Assembly: GCA_019247695.1 (NCBI GenBank)
Contig: JAFBAP010000071.1
Coordinates: 1 to 43,655, forward strand
Length of the DNA stretch: 43,655 bases
Reading direction: 5' to 3'
DNA from: Verrucomicrobiota bacterium
GTDB lineage: Bacteria; Verrucomicrobiota; Verrucomicrobiia; Chthoniobacterales; JAFAMB01
Each line of letters begins with the position of its first letter. Within the stretch, counting starts at the first letter, position 1. The notes beneath the pieces were generated by a model that made no database searches, was not told the DNA's origin, and worked only from the letters and a program-made list of their open reading frames with translations. Positions 24,700 to 33,373 of this stretch are shown here, one piece after another. Both the position numbers and the translations under genes were made by a program.

Positions 24700-25325
24700 G
24701 CTCGCCCCCCGATTTTATCCACCGATTCGTGCCGGGCCATTCAGACCGCACCCTTCTGCTGCTGCACGGCACGGGCGGGAATGAACATGATCTTATCCCG
24801 CTCGGGCGTGCCCTGGATCCCGCCGCCAACTTGCTTAGTCCCCGGGGCAAGGTGCTGGAAAACGGCATGCCGCGGTTTTTTCGCCGGCTGGCCGAAGGAA
24901 TCTTCGACCTGCAGGACCTAACCAAGCGCGCGCACGAACTGGGGGATTTTGCGGCTGCCGCCGCACGGCATTACGGTTTTGATCCGCATAAAGTTGTTGC
25001 GGTGGGGTATTCCAACGGCGCCAACGTGGCTGCCGCCCTGCTGTTGCTGCGGCCGGAGACGTTCCGGGCGGCGGTCCTGTTTCGACCCATGGTGCCGCTC
25101 GAGCCGGAAACGCGGCCCGACCTTGCCGGTGTGCAGGTACGCATTGCCGCCGGCGATCATGATTCGATCGTGCCGGTAGCCGAAACGCAGCGCCTGGCGA
25201 CCTTGTTGCGTGGCGCAGGTGCGGAGGTGGCGGTGTGCTTCGCCAGCGCCGGCCATGGTTTGACTCCGGCCGAAATCGACGCGGCCGCCCGCTGGCTCAA
25301 GGACCTTGGAGCAACTGCCGCTTGA
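24696..25325 (+). CDS. Alpha/beta-hydrolase (MhqD-like carboxylesterase)
   Basis: 209 residues. Alpha/beta-hydrolase landmarks are complete: oxyanion loop LLLHGTGGNEHDLIPLGRAL (21-40), nucleophile elbow GYSNGAN with Ser106, acid AAGDHDSIVP with Asp156, and His187 in SAGHGLT. SPRGKVLENGMPRFFRR (48-64) is typical of the phospholipase/carboxylesterase YpfH-MhqD branch. No signal peptide. Translational coupling to the dioxygenase indicates a joint role in quinone or aromatic detoxification. The gene ends 33 bp before a heptamer array. Confidence 0.9.
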   Translation: MSSPPDFIHRFVPGHSDRTLLLLHGTGGNEHDLIPLGRALDPAANLLSPRGKVLENGMPRFFRRLAEGIFDLQDLTKRAHELGDFAAAAARHYGFDPHKVVAVGYSNGANVAAALLLLRPETFRAAVLFRPMVPLEPETRPDLAGVQVRIAAGDHDSIVPVAETQRLATLLRGAGAEVAVCFASAGHGLTPAEIDAAARWLKDLGATAA

Positions 25326-25357
25326 CGCTCCCCACGGCTAAAGCCGGGAGAGGCTCG

Positions 25358-25462
25358 CCGTTACCCGCTACCCGTTACCCGTTACCCGTTACTCGTTACC
25401 CGTTACTCGTTACTCGTTACTCGTTACTCGTTACTCGTTACTCGTTACTCGTTACTCGTTAC
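25358..25462. repeat. Heptanucleotide tandem array (15 units)
   Basis: Fifteen units, starting as CCGTTAC (with one CCGCTAC) and shifting to TCGTTAC. It fills the gap between the convergent hydrolase and FUSC genes. It overlaps the 3' end of the FUSC gene, whose TAA stop (25452-25454 on the minus strand) is part of a unit. Confidence 0.97.
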
Positions 25463-27770
25463 TGAGTTCCGCTGGCGGCATTTTTGGCATTTTCCCCGGC
25501 GACGTTGGCCGGGGCTTCGCTTCTGAGCGCAGCAGGCGGTGCACCACTTCGCGTGCACCCAAGGCCAGATCGCTGATGTGGTGCAGGTGATAAAAGAGCC
25601 ACGCAACGGTATCGCCCGTTTTCAGCTTCCGGCCGACGGCGCTGGCCGTGTCCGGGGATGCCTGGGGCGCGGTTGTTCCCACCAACTCCTCCAGTTGATC
25701 GGTGAGCTCTGAAAGTTCCCGCAGCCGTTTCGACTTGGTTCCCGTTTCCAGGCTGACCGCAAGACCTACCAGGGCATCGGCCAGGGTCCTGACCAGCCTG
25801 AGCAGCAGTTCGGTCGCGTAGCCGGACTGAAGCCGGATCGGCTCACGCGCCGGGTAATCGGAGATCGCCGCCACCGCGAGCAGGATTTGCCGGCAGTAGT
25901 TGACGGCCGTCAGCGCTGATTCCACGTCGCCGCGCTGGCGTGACGGTTCGGCCAGGAGTCGCTCGGAGGCCGTCGCCGCATTTGATACGGCGACGGCGGC
26001 GTCTTGCCGGAACTCGGACATCGGCCTTTTCTGTTTGCCATGCACAAGGTCGCCGAACGCCCGGAGAAATGCCGCTTCCGCCCGGAAAGCGGCGGCAACC
26101 TGAACCGGAAACCGGCTGATTTCCAAAGCCGGAAATAACAGGTAACCGCACAGAAGGGCCAGCAAACTTCCGATCATCGTGTGGAAGATGCGTAAAAAAC
26201 TGTCGGTGGCCGTGCCAGGATGGGCCAGGTCAAGCATCAGCATGACCAGCGGGGTGAGCGCCATCGCGAACAAGCCGTAATTGCGATTCCGCAACGTAAA
26301 GGTGGCACCGGCCAGGAGCGCCACCCCCAGCACCAGGAGCCACGAGTCGCTGCAGAAAGAGATCAGCAACGCGGCCACCAGCGCGCCCAGCACCGTCCCG
26401 GTGACCCTTTGTACAGACCGCCGCAGGGTCCCGCCGAAGTTAGGCTTCAACACCAGGACGACCGTCATAGGAATCCAATACCCCCTGGAGATATGGACGG
26501 CGGAGGCCAGCAGCGCGCCCAGGGTGGTGGCGGCACCGAGTCGCAGGGCGTGACGGAAGCTGCTGGAGCGAAAGGAGAGGCTGTTTCGAATTTCCGCGAT
26601 CGGGTTAAACGTTCGCGGCCGCGGCCCGAACCTTGCCTCGGGCGGCTCACGGTGGGTCGGCTGTCCGGACTTCAATTCGGAGGCGATTTCGGCCAGGACG
26701 ACGAACTGTTCGACGAGGTGCTTGATGGTCCGCGCCAGTTCCTTGCGCTGGAATGAGTCGGGTGAGCCGTGGTCAGCCTTGGCATTCAGACCGGCTTCGA
26801 TCGCCTCGAAGTGCCCCTGAACACCGGACGGATCCACCGTTTTACCGTGCACGGCAATGGCTTCCGAGATTTCGCGTCCAAGCTCCGATACGGCCTGGGT
26901 CAGGCCCTCGAGGCGGGGCCGAAACTCCGTGAACCAGGATTCTCTGCCGACCAGGTTAACCATTTCGCGGAAGGCAACGAGCGTCCTGCCGAGATCGTCG
27001 AGTTGTTCGATCAGGAGGAGCAGTTGCATGCTCCGGGTGGTCGGCCCGGCGCGACGCGACCGGAGCGCGCCCCAGATGTTCCGGGAACGCTCCAGGCTGG
27101 TCATGAGGCCGTCATAAGCGGTGGCAAACTGGAAGTTGATTGCCGGCCGCTCAACCGTGGCTGCCCCGAGCCAGAAGGCGTCGGCGAAACTCGCCAGCTT
27201 GGCGCAGCTGATCGCAAGCGCCTGGAAGATGGGCGAATAAGCACGCAACGGCCAGAGCGCCAGGCAAAGCAGGAGCGCCCAGCCCATGCCGATCAGGCAG
27301 GCGATAAACCGGCTCCAGTATTCACCGGGTGCGATCAGCGCCACGGACGTGATGACAATGGTTGAACTCACCAGACCCGCCTGGGCGGCGGCACTTCCGG
27401 CGACCCCGATCAGGGCGGCCAAAAAGACCCAGATGAACGTGCCGGCTACGTAACCCGTCGTGGACCAAGTCATCCAGATCGCAAAGAAGTAAGCGACAAT
27501 GAGTGTAACGGCGGACCCCACCAGACCCGCGGCTTTCTGGCGGTAAGCGCCCCCCAGGTCGCACGACAGGATCCAGAGGACGGCGAAGCCGGCCAGGATT
27601 CCCCAGGCCAGGTGACCGGTCATCAAACCGAGGGCGACCGGCGTGGAAATGCCGATCGCCGCACGAAGGCCCTCCGTCCACGCATAAGCGTTCAGGTTGG
27701 ATTCGGAGTGCAACGACAGGAACGTTTGCCAGGCGCGTTGCAATCTGTGGGCGGGCGTGACCGGGTGCAT
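25452..27770 (-). CDS. FUSC-family inner-membrane transporter
   Basis: 772 residues from the ATG at 27770. A GTG five codons upstream (27785) lies in repeat DNA and is less likely. Two hydrophobic blocks of about six helices each (about 35-180, then 405-560) are followed by long cytoplasmic regions, the YccS/YhfK/AaeB-like FUSC layout. The second block contains LGALLASAVHISRGYWIPMT and the typical VLKPNFGGTLRRSVQRVTGT signature. FUSC proteins export aromatic acids such as fusaric or p-hydroxybenzoic acid. The neighbouring aromatic-detoxification pair fits that. The final residues SNE and the stop codon come from the heptamer array. Confidence 0.9.
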   Translation of the reverse strand: MHPVTPAHRLQRAWQTFLSLHSESNLNAYAWTEGLRAAIGISTPVALGLMTGHLAWGILAGFAVLWILSCDLGGAYRQKAAGLVGSAVTLIVAYFFAIWMTWSTTGYVAGTFIWVFLAALIGVAGSAAAQAGLVSSTIVITSVALIAPGEYWSRFIACLIGMGWALLLCLALWPLRAYSPIFQALAISCAKLASFADAFWLGAATVERPAINFQFATAYDGLMTSLERSRNIWGALRSRRAGPTTRSMQLLLLIEQLDDLGRTLVAFREMVNLVGRESWFTEFRPRLEGLTQAVSELGREISEAIAVHGKTVDPSGVQGHFEAIEAGLNAKADHGSPDSFQRKELARTIKHLVEQFVVLAEIASELKSGQPTHREPPEARFGPRPRTFNPIAEIRNSLSFRSSSFRHALRLGAATTLGALLASAVHISRGYWIPMTVVLVLKPNFGGTLRRSVQRVTGTVLGALVAALLISFCSDSWLLVLGVALLAGATFTLRNRNYGLFAMALTPLVMLMLDLAHPGTATDSFLRIFHTMIGSLLALLCGYLLFPALEISRFPVQVAAAFRAEAAFLRAFGDLVHGKQKRPMSEFRQDAAVAVSNAATASERLLAEPSRQRGDVESALTAVNYCRQILLAVAAISDYPAREPIRLQSGYATELLLRLVRTLADALVGLAVSLETGTKSKRLRELSELTDQLEELVGTTAPQASPDTASAVGRKLKTGDTVAWLFYHLHHISDLALGAREVVHRLLRSEAKPRPTSPGKMPKMPPAELSNE

Positions 27771-27781
27771 CGAAGGGACAT

Positions 27782-27895
27782 CCACAGATTACACAGATTA
27801 GCGCAGATTAAAGTCACACGGTCACACGGTCACACGGCGGGCACAGCGGAAGAAAGCGGGCACGGCGGACCACGGCGAACACGGCGGAAAGAGAA
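27782..27895. repeat. Dispersed repeat: ACAGATTA and CACGGCG units
   Basis: CCACAGATTACACAGATTAG is followed by GCGCAGATTA, three CACACGG-type units (CACACGGTCACACGGTCACA) and GGCGGACCACGGCGAACACG. The block sits in the divergent gap between the FUSC and LmeA-like genes, so any promoters there lie in or beside it. Confidence 0.9.
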
Positions 27896-27957
27896 GGGAG
27901 GTCGCGCGCCCGGGCTGCAATTTGTGGCATTTCTCCGGGCGTGGCATTTATCCGGGC

Positions 27958-28770
27958 ATGTTCTACCTATCCAGTCACGATTTCCCGCGAAGCGCACCGG
28001 AGCTGGAGTCTTCCTTGCTCGAATCCTTGCGGACGATTTTCGCCTTTTCTCCGGGTGAAATCAGGCCGGTGCGGGTCGCAGGCGGAAACCTTGCCGCGGT
28101 GGATAAAATCCGGATCGACCTGAGTGGGGCAACGGTCATCGACGCCCGCCGGCCTCCGCCCAGGCCCGTGGGCATAGGGCAGGCGGAGCCGGGCGTACAT
28201 GCGGCACAATTGGAAATCCTCGGCCATCCCGTCCACGTTCAGGGTGCAGGCATGCACCTTGACCTGAACGCCGGCGACGTTCTTTTCAATTACGATCGGG
28301 ATCGTGAAGGCCGTCCGCTGCTTTTGCTCGCGGCGGCTGAAGCCGGTCGCATGACCATCGAAATCAGCCGTGACGACCTGGAGACGTTGCTGCTGGCCGA
28401 GGCGAAGGCAGCGGCCGCGAAGCAGGGCGTTGCCGTCGAGAAAGCCGCCCTCGACCTCGTGCCGATCGACCAGCGCTCGGTGGCGATCGTCGCGCGGGTA
28501 ACGGCAAAAAAGCTCTTTGCCCGCGCAACCGTCGAGGTAAGGGGACAACTCAGGATCGACGACGAGTTAAATGCAAAGCTTTTGGCCCTGTCCTGCGAAG
28601 GCGAGGGCATCGTGGGAAGTCTTGCGGGGAGTCTGATCCGTCCCTACCTCGAACGCTTCAACAACGCAGAACTGCCGCTGGCCGCCGTTTCGCTCGGGAC
28701 CGTTCGCCTGCACAACCTGTGCATCGAGGCCGGGCCCTCGTTGCGATTGCAGGCGGCATTCGGCCGGTAG
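27958..28770 (+). CDS. LmeA/DUF2993-like phospholipid-binding protein
   Basis: 270 residues from the ATG at 27958; an earlier ATG at 27922 gives 12 extra, repeat-derived residues. The layout fits DUF2993: an N-terminal part with VRVAGGNLAAVDKIRIDLSG, then GRMTIEISRDDLETLLLAEA. It ends with EGIVGSLAGSLIRPYLERFN, followed by NAELPLAAVSLGTVRLHNLC. LmeA binds phosphoinositides in mycobacteria; related proteins of unknown function occur widely in bacteria. No signal peptide is evident. The assignment is by pattern, not close identity. Confidence 0.6.
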   Translation: MFYLSSHDFPRSAPELESSLLESLRTIFAFSPGEIRPVRVAGGNLAAVDKIRIDLSGATVIDARRPPPRPVGIGQAEPGVHAAQLEILGHPVHVQGAGMHLDLNAGDVLFNYDRDREGRPLLLLAAAEAGRMTIEISRDDLETLLLAEAKAAAAKQGVAVEKAALDLVPIDQRSVAIVARVTAKKLFARATVEVRGQLRIDDELNAKLLALSCEGEGIVGSLAGSLIRPYLERFNNAELPLAAVSLGTVRLHNLCIEAGPSLRLQAAFGR

Positions 28771-28896
28771 ATGCGGGCCTTGGTTCCCGCCGCGGTGGCC
28801 CATTACGCCGTGCGCGCCACCTCGGAAACGCCCGTCCGGCCGTCAAGGCGCGATCAACAGGGGAGGCGCGGATGCACGCGTCTGACCAAGGCTAAA

Positions 28897-30015
28897 ATGA
28901 GCTTCGAACCCGGCCAGGTTTCACCCTCGCCCGCTCCGGAAACCGGCGCTGCCGCTGCCTCCGCCGGTCTCATCGTGAGGGAAGAGGAGCCGCTGAACCT
29001 GGAAATGCGCTTTTCAAGCCTCGACGGATTCATCACCCCGGCAGACCGGTTTTACGTGCGGTGCCATTTCTCGATCCCGAAGGTCGAGGCGGCGGCTTGG
29101 CGCCTGCGAGTGGAAGGGGAGGTGAGCCAGTCACTGGAGCTTAGCCTGGCGGAACTGGAATCGATGCCGGCCCGCACCGTCGTCGCGACCCTGGAGTGCG
29201 CCGGCAACGGCCGTGCGCACCTTGAATCCCGCCATGAGGGCACCCAATGGGAGTCCGGGGCGATCGGCAACGCCGAGTGGCAGGGTGTCCCCTTGTCGGA
29301 GGTTCTCAGCCGGGCCGGGTTGAATGCCGGTGTGGCGGAGGTAATCCTCGAGGGAGCCGACCAAGGTTACCCCGAGAAGCCGGTGCGTCCGGGCGATCCT
29401 ATCCGTTTTGCCCGCAGTGTTCCCCTGGACAAGGCGCTCCGGGACGTGCTGCTCGCTTTCCGGATGAACGGGCAACCGTTGAGCAGGGCTCATGGATTCC
29501 CGGTGCGAGCGATCGTTCCGGGATGGTTCGGCATGGCTTCCGTCAAGTGGCTCAGGCGGGTCATCGCCTCCGCGGAACCGTTCCACGGTTATTTTCAGAC
29601 CATTGAGTATGCGGCTTGGCGGACGCGCCCGGACGGCCAAAAAACGCTGGTACCGCTCGCGGAGCAGGCCCTTAAGGCAGCCGTCGCGCGTCCGGTTTCG
29701 GGAGAAGTGATACCGGCCGGCCGGGATTACCTCGTCCATGGAGCGGCGTGGAGCGGCTCAGAGCCGGTCACCCGTGTCGAGCTGAGTTCTGATGGCGGCG
29801 CAAACTGGCAGGAGGCACGTTTGCTGGGGCAACCATGCGAGCACGCGTGGCTTCTATGGGAATTCAGGTGGCGCACGCCGGCCGTTCCCGGTCCCGTGAC
29901 CCTGATCGCACGCGCGCAGGACGCGGCCGGCCGGGTGCAACCGGAGGAACGGGACCACGACCTTGGCAGTTACGCCGTTCACCACCGCTTGCCGGTCAAG
30001 GTCGAGCTACGATAG
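28897..30015 (+). CDS. Sulfite-oxidase-like molybdopterin enzyme
   Basis: 372 residues from the ATG at 28897 (the frame extends upstream to 28771 without protein-like content). Motifs include FITPADRFYVRCHFSIPKVE, the molybdenum-binding Cys101 in VATLECAGNGR, GNAEWQGVPLSEVLSRAGL, and HGFPVRAIVPGWFGMASVKW (a core signature). A C-terminal dimerisation domain follows (VTRVELSSDGGANWQEARL). No Tat signal is seen, unusual for bacterial SorA-like proteins, so it may be cytoplasmic. The likely reaction is oxidation of sulfite or another oxyanion. It follows the DUF2993 gene on the same strand. Confidence 0.9.
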   Translation: MSFEPGQVSPSPAPETGAAAASAGLIVREEEPLNLEMRFSSLDGFITPADRFYVRCHFSIPKVEAAAWRLRVEGEVSQSLELSLAELESMPARTVVATLECAGNGRAHLESRHEGTQWESGAIGNAEWQGVPLSEVLSRAGLNAGVAEVILEGADQGYPEKPVRPGDPIRFARSVPLDKALRDVLLAFRMNGQPLSRAHGFPVRAIVPGWFGMASVKWLRRVIASAEPFHGYFQTIEYAAWRTRPDGQKTLVPLAEQALKAAVARPVSGEVIPAGRDYLVHGAAWSGSEPVTRVELSSDGGANWQEARLLGQPCEHAWLLWEFRWRTPAVPGPVTLIARAQDAAGRVQPEERDHDLGSYAVHHRLPVKVELR

Positions 30016-30049
30016 GATGGCGCCGCACGGTCAACCGGATGAATGCTGG

Positions 30050-30814
30050 TCATCTTTTGACGAAGGTCACCAAATCCGTCAGGCTGCCGCCCGTTCCATC
30101 AAGAACGATCCCCAATTCCTCCACGGGGAGGTTCAGGCGATTCACCCAGAACGTCGGGTAACCGAATCCTTTGGCTCCCGCCGCATCCCATCCCCCAAAC
30201 GCCGCGAACAGAATTTCCTCACGCGCCAGACCAAATGCGTCCGTGCCCATCTGATAGGCGCGGGAGTCCGGTTTGTAAGCTTGAACGGCGTCGGTGCTCA
30301 GGCGGTGCTCAAACAATTCCTCAAAGCCGGCGTTTTTGATCACAGCATCCAGCATGGCCCGGGTCATATTTGACAAGAAGGCCAGCCGCAGGTCTGCCTC
30401 CCGTAACGACCGAAGCGCGGGAGCGGCGTCCGGGTAGGCTTGGATCTCCAGATAAGCACCCATCAGTGCTTGCCGGTGTTCCGTGCTCAGATCGACTTTG
30501 ACCAGTTTCGCCGCGAAGATCAGCGCCTGTTCAGTCACCTGCCAGAAATCCGTGTAGCGCCCGTACAGGGTCCGTAACCAAGTGTACTCAAACTGGCGGG
30601 TGCGCCAAGCGTTGCCCAGCGCGGTCCCTTGAGCCGGAAAGAGCGTTGCGGCCAGCGCGAAGACGGGCCGAGGGTCAAAGATCGTGAAAGCGTCAAAGGC
30701 GATGGCCTTGATGCTCCGGTTCCCTGCCGCACGCGCCAGAGCGCTGACGCTCACAACACCGGCGGCAAAGCGTCCTGCTGTAAGTTGTAGAAATTGTCGT
30801 CGCCTCAGGGGCAT
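30050..30814 (-). CDS. Secreted HAD-family haloacid-dehalogenase-like protein
   Basis: 254 residues. The N-terminus has a Tat-like motif (LRRRQFLQLTAGRF) and a cleavage site near ALARAA, so the enzyme is likely exported. The HAD core has the nucleophile Asp41 in IAFDAFTIFDPRPV, LAFLSNMTRAM, AYKPDSRAYQ with the catalytic Lys, and GGWDAAGAKGFGYPTFWVNR. Motif I lacks the Gly of the common FDAFGTLFD, and WD is preceded by GG. These mark a subfamily apart from classical L-2-haloacid dehalogenases, so the substrate is uncertain. Confidence 0.85.
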   Translation of the reverse strand: MPLRRRQFLQLTAGRFAAGVVSVSALARAAGNRSIKAIAFDAFTIFDPRPVFALAATLFPAQGTALGNAWRTRQFEYTWLRTLYGRYTDFWQVTEQALIFAAKLVKVDLSTEHRQALMGAYLEIQAYPDAAPALRSLREADLRLAFLSNMTRAMLDAVIKNAGFEELFEHRLSTDAVQAYKPDSRAYQMGTDAFGLAREEILFAAFGGWDAAGAKGFGYPTFWVNRLNLPVEELGIVLDGTGGSLTDLVTFVKR

Positions 30815-30989
30815 AGACTCTCCTCTCAGCGTTTAAGGGCCAATCGGCAGAATCACGTTCGTTTACGGTGTTGTCCATCCGGAAGTCGAGCCCGGGGCCG
30901 GTCGCCGCTGATCGGTTCGGCCAGCAAAAACGCCTGCTTTGAAGCGCCCGTCCATCCGTGAGAATGCGATCACCGTAGAATCCAGACCG

Positions 30990-31799
30990 ATGCCGATTAT
31001 TACGATCCTCACTGATTTTGGCAGCGAAGACTACTTCGTCGGGGCGATGAAAGGGGTCATGCTCGCCCGCAACCCGCACGCCGTCCTCGTCGACGTCACT
31101 CACGGTATCCCTCCCCAGGATATCCGCGCGGGAGCCTTCACCCTGGCTGCCTCCTATCCCTATTTCCCGTCCGGGTCAATTCACCTGGCGGTAGTGGATC
31201 CGGGGGTAGGTTCCGATCGCCGGCCCCTGGTCATCGAAGCCGGAGGGCACCGGTTTGCCGGACCGGACAATGGCCTTTTTTCTCTCGTCCTGGACCACGA
31301 CCCGGCCGCGCGCGTCCGGCACGCGACGAATTCAGAATTTTTCCTCGCAGCCCGAAGTTCGACCTTCCACGGTCGCGACATCTTCGCACCGGTCTGCGCC
31401 GCCTTGTCGCTCGGCGTCGCTCCGGAGCGGTTTGGCCCGATCGTGACTGATCCCGTCCGGTTTCGGTTTACGCAGGTTGAAGTCGCACCGAACGGAGCGA
31501 TGCTCGGCGCGATTCTCCACGTCGATCACTTCGGAAATTGCGTCACCAATCTGACCTGGGATCTGGTCCGGGAAAAAGCAAGCGGCCGGTCCGTGCGCCT
31601 CCAGGTCAGGGAAGTCGTGATCGAACGACTCCTGACCTATTACGGTGAGGCGTCCGAGCGGCCGCTTGAACCTTTCCTGATCGTCGGCAGTGCAGGGTTT
31701 CTGGAGATTTCGCTCTGCTGCTCATCCGCCGCCCGCCAACTGAACATCGGGGCCGGAGAACCGGTCCGGCTGACCGTGGGAAATGGGTCGCCGGCTTAA
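30990..31799 (+). CDS. SAM hydroxide adenosyltransferase (SAM hydrolase, DUF62)
   Basis: 269 residues from the ATG at 30990. The DUF62 pattern is complete: ITILTDFGSEDYFVGAMKGV, VDVTHGIPPQDIRAGAF, IHLAVVDPGVGSDRR, FAGPDNGLFSL and FHGRDIFAPVCAAL. The C-terminal domain carries ILHVDHFGNCVTNLT. The family converts S-adenosylmethionine and water to adenosine and methionine and is related to fluorinases and chlorinases. The chlorinase/fluorinase insertion loop is not evident. The downstream gap holds a heptamer array. Confidence 0.9.
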   Translation: MPIITILTDFGSEDYFVGAMKGVMLARNPHAVLVDVTHGIPPQDIRAGAFTLAASYPYFPSGSIHLAVVDPGVGSDRRPLVIEAGGHRFAGPDNGLFSLVLDHDPAARVRHATNSEFFLAARSSTFHGRDIFAPVCAALSLGVAPERFGPIVTDPVRFRFTQVEVAPNGAMLGAILHVDHFGNCVTNLTWDLVREKASGRSVRLQVREVVIERLLTYYGEASERPLEPFLIVGSAGFLEISLCCSSAARQLNIGAGEPVRLTVGNGSPA

Positions 31800-31821
31800 T
31801 CCGGCGGGTATCAAGCTTCAC

Positions 31822-31856
31822 CCGGCACCCAGCACCCGACACCCGACACCCGACAC
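31822..31856. repeat. Short heptanucleotide array (5 units)
   Basis: CCGGCAC, CCAGCAC and three CCGACAC units. It lies between the convergent SAM hydrolase and binding-protein genes, 6 bp from the stop of the latter. The variation in the first units suggests an older or decaying array. Confidence 0.9.
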
Positions 31857-31862
31857 TCCAAT

Positions 31863-33134
31863 TCACTGCGCTTTATTCTGCTGCCAGGAGGACTCGATCG
31901 CCTTCGCGGCCTTCTCGGGCGTGGTGCGCCCATCGGCCAGATCCGCGCTTGTATCGTTAAACACCCGGCCGGTGTCGGGGCCCAGCAGTTGATCAATCGC
32001 GATCTCGATCCACTGCGACTGGTTGATTTGCTCGGCAATCCCCTTAAGGAACGGGTCCTGGATCGCCTCCGCCGTCCCTTTAACGGCCGGAATGAAAATC
32101 CCGGCGGCGGCTAGTTTGTCCTGGGTGTCCTTGCCCAACCAGACCTTCATGAAATCCACCGTCTCTTTCGGGGCCTGCTTGGTGACCAGATAGCCGTCCA
32201 GGCTTGCAAAAATGTCGTTGGCTTTTCCTTTGCCGCCCTTGACTTCGGGGAAGAAAAACCAGCCCAGCTTCTCGTTGGGCAACCCCTTTTTATCCGCCGA
32301 AGCGGCCCGGCCTTGGGTCAAGTCCCAGACGCCCATCAGGTGGAACGCGGCTTTGCCGTCATGGAAGGTGCCGGCTGCTTCGTCATAAGTGTTGGCCAAA
32401 TAGCCTTTCTGGAAGGGTTGAAGGGCCGCGAACTCCCGGAAAAGCTGAAACGCTTTCACCACGTCAGGGTTGGCGAACCCGCCGTTCTTATCCTCATACA
32501 CCGCCTGCATGCCGTCCTTTCCGAGAATGCGCATCATCAGCAGGGCGGTGTAAAAATGCAGGGGCCATTCATCCTTGCCGCCCGCCGCCACCGGGGTAAC
32601 CCCGGCTGCCTGGCACTTTTTCACCGCGTCAACGAAGTCGTCCCAATACTGGATTTTAGTCGGGTCAACCCCGGCTTTCTGGCAGAGATCCTTGTTATAC
32701 CAGAAGACCATCGGTGCCAGATCGGCGGGCAGACCGTACATTTTGCCGTTCACTGTGAAGTTCTGAACTCCGGCAGGATAGAATGTATCCTTAAACCCGC
32801 CTTCGCTGACCGCTTTGGTTATATCCTGGCAAATTCCCGAATTGATCTGTTCGTACATTACGCCGCCCCCCCAGCTATGAAACAAGCTGGGCCGATCCTT
32901 GGACTGGAGCAGGGTAGGCAGCTTGGCCTTGAACGCTTCGTTTTCCAGGTAGTCGAATTGGACTTTGACGCCGGGGTGAGCGCTCTCGTACTGCTGGGCT
33001 GCCCCTTTCCAGATTTCCAGAGTTTTGGGGTTGGATTGAAGGTGCAGGATCTTGATGACGGTTTCAGCCCAACCGGTCGACGACAGCGTTCCGAGAACGG
33101 CACAGAACAGAAAAGGCTTGATGTTCATTTTCAT
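31863..33134 (-). CDS. Extracellular sugar-binding protein (ABC family 1), orphan
   Basis: 423 residues from the ATG at 33134 (MKMNIKPFLFCAVLGTLSST); an ATG at 33140 and a longer frame to 33278 exist. The signal peptide ends at GWAET. The mature part has family-1 features: ILHLQSNPKTLEIWKGAAQQ, NGKMYGLPADLAPMVFWYNK, AAGTFHDGKAAFHLMGVWDL and DIFASLDGYLVTKQAPKE. No permease or ATPase gene adjoins it, unlike the Tat-exported binding protein at 5394. It may serve a transporter encoded elsewhere, such as a promiscuous CUT1 importer. Confidence 0.9.
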   Translation of the reverse strand: MKMNIKPFLFCAVLGTLSSTGWAETVIKILHLQSNPKTLEIWKGAAQQYESAHPGVKVQFDYLENEAFKAKLPTLLQSKDRPSLFHSWGGGVMYEQINSGICQDITKAVSEGGFKDTFYPAGVQNFTVNGKMYGLPADLAPMVFWYNKDLCQKAGVDPTKIQYWDDFVDAVKKCQAAGVTPVAAGGKDEWPLHFYTALLMMRILGKDGMQAVYEDKNGGFANPDVVKAFQLFREFAALQPFQKGYLANTYDEAAGTFHDGKAAFHLMGVWDLTQGRAASADKKGLPNEKLGWFFFPEVKGGKGKANDIFASLDGYLVTKQAPKETVDFMKVWLGKDTQDKLAAAGIFIPAVKGTAEAIQDPFLKGIAEQINQSQWIEIAIDQLLGPDTGRVFNDTSADLADGRTTPEKAAKAIESSWQQNKAQ

Positions 33135-33373
33135 GATCATGAAGGGGGAAAACAGCCGCGCGTTGCGTGGCTGCAGGGAGCCTAACTTATAGAAATCGCG
33201 GATCAGATGCATAGTGGACGCCCGGCGAAGAAGAGCCCGTCTCGCGCCTCGGGTTCTTGAAAACCGGCAATTCACCACAAGGCTTGACGCGGCCGAGCCT
33301 TGCCGATCGACCGTGCAGCGCAGTTCACGCCTGGTGCCGGAAGAAAACCGGTTTCCGGCGCCTGCGATCTTCG

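Noticed and set aside
31822-31856. Transcription terminator between the SAM hydrolase and binding-protein genes
   Set aside because: No stable hairpin with a T-run; only heptamer units are present.
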